Assembly: GCA_020650975.1 (NCBI GenBank)
Contig: JAIPMN010002787.1
Location: 786 to 38,813, forward strand
Source: Apostichopus californicus
Lineage: Eukaryota; Echinodermata; Holothuroidea; Aspidochirotida; Stichopodidae
Direction of reading: 5' to 3'
DNA: 38,028 nucleotides
Below, in pieces: positions 35,301 through 38,028 of the stretch (position 1 is its first letter; each line of letters starts with the position of its first letter). Position numbers and translations under genes: made by a program. The notes under the pieces are model-generated. The model was given only the letters and a program-made list of their open reading frames with translations, searched no databases and was not told where the DNA came from.

Positions 35301-36992
35301 CCCAAGGACACAATGCAATGATCTGGCCAGGGCTCGAACCTGTAATCCTTAGATCACAAGTCCACTACCTTAACCACTTGACCACAACGCCCTATATTTA
35401 TCAAGGTTAAGGAAGTGCGGGTTGGTTTAAAAAACTGCACAAATGTTTGGCAATGAAATCCATTCTCCTGTTTGTTCCGGACAGAACCGGAAGAGCCTGA
35501 AGTAGATGATCAGCCTCTTTATGATGAAACTGAAACTCAGGAGCAACCCTTGTACGATGAAACTGACCTGCAACCTCCACAACAACAACAAGAACCTGAA
35601 GAGGAACTTTATGAGGAAGCAGAGGTCCCTCAGTCTCCCCCTGCTCCAGGGGGAGGAGGAGGTGGAGGAGGAGGCTTGAGGGCTCAAGCCCTCTACGATT
35701 ATCAAGCAGGTCAGTAGAATATGTAACTGGTATTCTGCTAAGATCATGTGTAGTATCTGTTCTCTTTCGAGGGGAATGGTGATGCACACCTGACGATGAT
35801 CACACAGTCACAGTCCCGATGCAACGGGACTGGGGTTGAGAGCAGATCAGTCGTTCGGTAGTTTGGTTTTCGTGCCCAGGTTCTTTCCTGGGCGACTTTT
35901 CCTTAAGAAAAAGTACTATCAAACTGCTTATGGGCTTTTTAAGATATTCTGGCGATGTAGTACAAGGAACGTCTCATGAAGTATTATGTAATCAGCAACT
36001 TCTGGTCGAACCAGAAAAAGGATTTTTCCTTTGCGTATCATTCTTTGCTAAACATTAACCTATTATGGTATTAACAGGGTTTAAGGTTAGTTAAACCAGA
36101 ATCTTATACTTGTCCACACTGTGTGAGGTCTATAGAAATATTGTTCCAGTGCTGTAATACAACCATCTGAAACTTTGATTTTGACAGTACCGATAACTTG
36201 GATGCCATGTCAGGGCTTAATATAGAAGTAAAGTTCGGTATTAGTATAAAATAGGGCCACAGTCCACATGTGTAGTAAGATGTGTAAACATTTCAGTAAA
36301 TGGCTTTTGACATCCCATTAGGAATAAACATTTTGATATCATATAAGGGAATTTAACATGCTAAGTATGAGGTTTATCCAATGTTCCCTTTCCAACGACA
36401 TCACTAGTCTGATACGTTGACCTCACATAAACTTTGGCATCCACTAAAAACAGTAGGCCCCAATTACAGGGCATACTCGTTGAGAACATGATGAGATCTC
36501 TACAAAATTAACCTTCTTGAGGTCGTGTTTACAAGGCTTTCACATGTCAATTCAAATGACATTTGGTATGCCCCCAAAAAGACAAACAAGAATCTTCAGC
36601 TCAGCCGGGGAAACAATATTGTGAAATCTCCCCTTGTGTCCCTTCTTGTGACACTGCATGTACAAGCTATTTGTCACACAGGTACAAAGCAGTACACACA
36701 TGGTTGCAAAGGTTACAATTGTTGTGAAAAGCAAAGCAAAGCCTTGATTTGTTGAAGTCTTTTGCCACCTTCTACATTGACCCCAATGTCACAGAATGAC
36801 ATCAAGATGGATTTTAATTGACTTTCTTTATTTGTTTATGTTCAAATTTCAGAGGATGAAACAGAGATAACCTTTGACCCCGGTGACATCATAGAAGACA
36901 TTGAACAGATTGATGAGGGCTGGTGGAGAGGCACAAGTCCAGATGGCACCTATGGATTATTCCCAGCGAACTATGTTGAGCTAATAGAGTAA
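26318..36992 (+). CDS. DBNL: Drebrin-like protein / Abp1 (ADF-H + coiled coil + SH3), 11 exons
   Basis: The spliced coding sequence is 1419 nt: ATG at 26318, TAA at 36990-36992, 472 residues, against about 430 in human DBNL (HIP-55, mAbp1, SH3P7). Residues ~1-130 form an ADF-H domain including [13 protein letters not shown] and [15 protein letters not shown] and [10 protein letters not shown] follow at about 109-145, and the [11 protein letters not shown] and GANYSFHKE equivalents are hallmarks of drebrin-like proteins. Residues ~182-250 are an E/K/R/Q-rich coiled coil. Residues ~290-412 are acidic, Pro/Gln-rich and carry [24 protein letters not shown] and LYEEAE. Residues ~415-472 are an SH3 domain with ALYDY (420-424), EGWW (448-451) and FPANYVE (463-469). 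The family binds F-actin and couples it to endocytosis and kinase signalling at the cell cortex. The start has a good context (gccATGG). Confidence 0.96.
26996..27260. mobile_element. Foldback/MITE-like element with telomere-like core
   Basis: The left end at 26996-27019 contains the perfect palindrome TTACGACTAGTCGTAA (27000-27015). The right end at 27237-27260 contains TTACGACTCGTCGTAA (27241-27256). Inside these, CATGCGCAGT (27054-27063) and ACTGCGCATG (27213-27222) are exact inverted repeats. The core holds CCCTAA-type repeats (27098-27156). There is no coding capacity. It lies in DBNL intron 1, ending about 28 bp before exon 2. Confidence 0.7.
27098..27156 (+). repeat. Interstitial telomere-like (CCCTAA)n repeat
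   Basis: About nine imperfect copies of CCCTAA/CCTAAT, the complement of the metazoan telomere unit TTAGGG. They are embedded between inverted repeats in a gene intron, so this is not a chromosome end. Confidence 0.85.
27289..27344 (+). CDS. DBNL: DBNL exon 2
   Basis: Residues 27-45 plus one base. The acceptor is tttgtcacag and the donor gag|gtaggt. It encodes [19 protein letters not shown], matching WALFTYEGNSNDIRVAGTG of human DBNL. Confidence 0.95.
27369..27450 (-). mobile_element. 5'-truncated SINE, family 2
   Basis: About 75 bp match the 3' end of the SINE at 19718-19965, including GCAAGCAGGAACTCGCGAA on the + strand and the adjacent (TGTA)n run, which is the (CATA)n tail on the element's own strand. 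It lies just downstream of DBNL exon 2. Confidence 0.75.
27700..27812 (+). CDS. DBNL: DBNL exon 3
   Basis: Residues 46-83. The acceptor is tttttttgtag and the donor tgg|gtaaga. It encodes [18 protein letters not shown] and LFKLVLINW, the core ADF-H strands (human LEEMVEELNSGKVMYAFC and KFVLINW). Confidence 0.97.
28785..28859 (+). CDS. DBNL: DBNL exon 4
   Basis: Residues 84-108, phase 0/0. The acceptor is ttctcactag and the donor agg|gtgagt. It encodes [20 protein letters not shown] plus ARIIR, the long ADF-H helix. No Met-initiated reading frame marks it, but phase and similarity are clear. Confidence 0.95.
28950..29235 (+). repeat. 62-bp tandem repeat with dimeric higher-order structure
   Basis: About 4.6 copies, with unit starts at 28991, 29053, 29112 and 29174 and a partial unit before them. 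Each unit contains TTTTAGCCTWAG, AAGCCARATCTTA, CAGAGTTTTGGCAC and AATATATG. Copies alternate: units 1 and 3 share AAGCCAAATC and AAGTCAG, and units 2 and 4 share CCTTAGCC, GCCAGATC and AAGCCAG. The array therefore grew by dimer duplication. It lies in DBNL intron 4. Confidence 0.92.
29429..29647 (+). CDS. DBNL: DBNL exon 5
   Basis: Residues 109-181, phase 0/0. The acceptor is tctttacag and the donor gag|gtaaat. It encodes [34 protein letters not shown] and [14 protein letters not shown], then FWDKLE. This is the most diagnostic exon for the drebrin-like family. Confidence 0.97.
30156..30307 (+). CDS. DBNL: DBNL exon 6 (coiled coil)
   Basis: Residues 182-231 plus two bases. The acceptor is ctatttttcag and the donor ga|gtaagt. 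The peptide is almost entirely Glu/Gln/Arg/Lys with heptad-like spacing ([20 protein letters not shown] and similar), as expected for the Abp1 coiled coil. Confidence 0.93.
30473..30516 (+). repeat. Duplicated poly-G tract in DBNL intron
   Basis: Two runs of about 13 G, each followed by CTCCATTG. They are a local tandem duplication of a homopolymer-containing unit in intron 6. Confidence 0.85.
30981..31110 (+). repeat. 64-bp tandem duplication in DBNL intron 6
   Basis: Two copies start TATTTCCCTC (30981 and 31045). Both contain ATGGTACGGACACTCTAT and ATTGTGTACATATAT, with a few mismatches. The small reading frame at 30926-31153 is a by-product. Confidence 0.88.
31548..31602 (+). CDS. DBNL: DBNL exon 7
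   Basis: Residues 232-250. The acceptor is tttaccttaag and the donor ttt|gtaagt. It encodes [18 protein letters not shown], the end of the coiled coil. A short exon supported by phase and composition. Dense G-runs begin about 20 bp past its donor. Confidence 0.9.
31624..31690 (+). other. G-rich tract with quadruplex potential, DBNL intron 7
   Basis: At least ten runs of three or more G are separated by short spacers on the + (mRNA-like) strand, beginning 22 bp after the exon 7 donor. Such a tract could form a G-quadruplex in DNA or pre-mRNA. Confidence 0.7.
32097..32312 (+). repeat. 30-bp tandem repeat carrying AP-1 type TGACTCA in each copy
   Basis: Seven copies of a unit reading TTTAGTGACTCATTCAATCGG-like sequence plus TTTACTATG. 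TGACTCA occurs at 32113, 32143, 32173, 32203, 32233, 32263 and 32295. The first six are exactly 30 bp apart and nearly identical; the last two units carry TTCTATCGG instead of TTCAATCGG. Because 30 is a multiple of three, it opens short reading frames that are not genes. It lies in DBNL intron 7. Confidence 0.95.
32327..32564 (+). repeat. 120-bp tandem duplication in DBNL intron 7
   Basis: TGTAGTTTTAAATCAT at 32327 recurs at 32447. The two ~118-bp copies differ by only a handful of bases and one indel, through TTTGAAGAACATGGAATTC. It directly follows the 30-bp array. Confidence 0.93.
34041..34106 (+). CDS. DBNL: DBNL exon 8
   Basis: Residues 251-272, phase 0/0. The acceptor is ttttgaaacag and the donor cag|gtcagt. 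It encodes [20 protein letters not shown] plus TQ, a Ser-rich linker after the coiled coil. Similarity to vertebrates is weak, but borders and phase fit both neighbours. As a phase 0/0 exon it could be skipped without a frameshift. Confidence 0.82.
34300..34525. repeat. 24-bp tandem repeat (TGGTCATACTATATCCATACTCTA)-type, written as a 24-bp unit
   Basis: About nine diverged copies of a unit with TATGGTCATACTATRTCCATA at 24-bp period in DBNL intron 8. The period is a multiple of three, so both strands stay open (octapeptide-like repeats with the core ILYGHT on +, IEYGYSMT on -). No start context, splice signals or conservation support translation. Confidence 0.9.
34668..34905 (+). CDS. DBNL: DBNL exon 9
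   Basis: Residues 273-351 plus one base. The acceptor is taaaccattag and the donor g|gtagga. It encodes [20 protein letters not shown], then a Pro/Glu/Gln run ([11 protein letters not shown]) and [12 protein letters not shown]. This is the proline-rich acidic linker of Abp1-like proteins with the first YDET motif. Confidence 0.9.
34995..35393 (-). mobile_element. tRNA-derived SINE, family 1, full-length with (ATT)n tail
   Basis: Read on the minus strand: a tRNA-like head with A-box TGGTCAAGTGG (complement of 35374-35384), GGACTTGTGATC (anticodon arm, tRNA-Ser-like) and B-box GGTTCGAGCCC (complement of 35330-35340). The body contains TTGGGCAAGGCACTTTATC, AGGTGTATAAATG, GGGAAGTCCCCCGGGGG and GAATTGTGCACACTTTGG. 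The 3' end reads GCGCTATATAAGAACT followed by (ATT)n at ~34997-35031. The + copy at 6513-6830 shares the ordered blocks. Small reading frames here (35091-35352) belong to the element. It lies in DBNL intron 9. Confidence 0.88.
35485..35709 (+). CDS. DBNL: DBNL exon 10
   Basis: Residues 352-426 plus one base. The acceptor is ttccggacag and the donor g|gtcagt. It encodes [37 protein letters not shown] plus an eight-Gly run, then [11 protein letters not shown], the start of the SH3 domain. Antisense reading frames across it are shadows. Confidence 0.95.
36853..36992 (+). CDS. DBNL: DBNL exon 11 (SH3 domain, stop TAA)
   Basis: Residues 427-472. The acceptor is tcaaatttcag. It encodes [43 protein letters not shown] and the stop. 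This completes the SH3 fold, with the Trp pair at 450-451 and the ALYDY / FPANYV ligand-binding residues. The closing sequence is nearly identical to human DBNL. Confidence 0.97.
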
Positions 36993-38028
36993 CACTGAGT
37001 TGCCCCAATATAGTGCCAAACCAAAACTCTTGGAAAGAACATTACTTGCTAAGGTACTGAAAGAGAATATTAGCAGCAAGTTTAATATATAGAGGCAGAT
37101 ATATATCAAATCATGCTCAGTTTAGAAAGCTTTCATTCCAGCAAAATAGATAGCTTGCTGGTGTTATTGATGCAGCCCAGCCCATTCCTAATCATGTGAT
37201 TCAGCCCGGCCCATTAATGATGATGTGATCTAGCCCAGCCCATTCCTGATGTGATCCAGCCCATTCCTGATCATGTGATCTAGCCCAACCCATTCCTAAT
37301 CATGTGATCTAGCCCAGCCCATTTCCTGATGATGTGATCCAGCCCAGCCCATTTCCTGATGATGTGATCCAGCCCAGCCCATTCCTGATGATGTGATCCA
37401 GCCCAGCCCATTCCTGATGATGTGATCCAGCCCAGCCCATTTCCTGATGATGTGATCTAGCCCAGCCCATTCCTGATGATGTGATCCAGCCCAGCCCATT
37501 CCTGATGATGTGATCCAGCCCAGCCCATTCCTGATGATGTGATCCAGCCCAGCCCATTCCTGATGATGTGATCCAGCCCAGCCCATTCCTAATCATGTGA
37601 TTCAGCCCGGCCCATTACTGATGATGTGATCTAGCCCAGCCCATTCCTGATGTGATCCAGCCCATTCCTGATCATGTGATCTAGCCCAACCCATTCCTAA
37701 TCATGTGATCTAGCCCAGCCCATTTCCTGATGATGTGATCTAGCCCAGTCCATTCCTGATCATGTGATCCAGCCCAGCCCATTTCCTGATGATGTGATGC
37801 AGCCTACCTCATTTCCTGATCCAGCCCAATCCTGATGATGTGATCCAGCCTAGCCCATTTCCTGATGATGTGATCCAGCCCAGCCCATTTCCTGATGATG
37901 TGATCCAGCCCAGCCCATTCCTGACCATGTGTTTCCTCAATAGTCTTTGGAATTTCCAGATATACAGGTTCTTTCAGCCATTCCATACATACATTCAACA
38001 GCCTGTAGCTTATTAATAGCTTCTTTTT
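36993..38028 (+). other. DBNL 3' UTR / 3' flank
   Basis: No canonical AATAAA or ATTAAA is visible. The variant hexamer AATATA is at 37084-37089, about 90 bp after the stop. The rest is mostly the minisatellite below, plus ~100 bp of ordinary sequence at the window end. The minus-strand reading frames here come from the repeat and are not genes. Confidence 0.6.
37165..37925 (+). repeat. ~29-bp minisatellite (CCTGATGATGTGATCCAGCC-type unit)
   Basis: Roughly 25 copies of a 29-30 bp unit: CCCAGCCCATTCCTGATGAT then GTGATCCAG, with CATTT/CATT and ATCATG/ATGATG variants. A block of ~150 bp with its particular order of variants (starting CCTAATCATGTGATTCAGCC at 37187) is repeated at 37588, offset 401 bp, with one or two mismatches, so a multi-unit segment was duplicated. 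Confidence 0.95.

Noticed and set aside
35320..35393. Genuine tRNA gene on the minus strand
   Set aside because: Pol III boxes are present, but the acceptor stem and proper cloverleaf end are missing, and the segment continues into a SINE body shared with 6513-6830.
37296..37998. Minus-strand repeat proteins (WAGLDHIIRNGLG-like)
   Set aside because: They come from translation of the ~29-bp minisatellite, and frame and length depend only on copy number.

Overview
This is an animal nuclear genome window. It is AT-rich and intron-dense, with GT-AG introns, SINE and LINE remnants, and many minisatellites. It carries two protein-coding genes, both on the + strand. The gene sequences, the intron density and two tRNA-derived SINE families suggest an invertebrate deuterostome, most likely an echinoderm such as a sea cucumber. 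That assignment is inference, because no species-specific marker was tested.

Gene 1 (1423-23188, incomplete at its 5' end) encodes an RRP12-like HEAT-repeat ribosome biogenesis factor. I assembled 26 coding exons. All have GT-AG borders and compatible phases, and together they give 1255 residues plus a stop. The roughly 50-60 residue basic N-terminus seen in vertebrate RRP12 is not in the window, so at least one coding exon lies upstream of base 1. Gene 2 (26318-36992, complete coding region) encodes a drebrin-like/Abp1 protein of 472 residues in 11 exons: an N-terminal ADF-H actin-binding domain, a charged coiled coil, an acidic Pro/Glu-rich linker with repeated YDET motifs, and a C-terminal SH3 domain. 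The two proteins have no known functional link. One acts in pre-ribosome maturation and export, the other in cortical actin and endocytosis.

Layout: 1-1422 is non-coding, with GC-rich degenerate repeats at the start. 1423-23188 is RRP12. 23189-26317 is 3' UTR and intergenic DNA, with an antisense LINE 3' end, a perfect 31-bp hairpin and the Abp1-like promoter region. 26318-36992 is the drebrin-like gene, whose introns hold a foldback element with telomere-like repeats, a 62-bp repeat, a 30-bp repeat carrying AP-1 sites, a 24-bp repeat and a SINE. 36993-38028 is 3' flank dominated by a roughly 29-bp minisatellite.

I did not find a new multi-gene system. The most interesting signals are structural. 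In three RRP12 introns the end of the upstream exon plus its 5' splice site has been tandemly copied into the intron. There is also a perfect 31-bp inverted repeat between the genes, a foldback element with telomere-like sequence, and a seven-copy array of AP-1-type sites in a drebrin-like intron.
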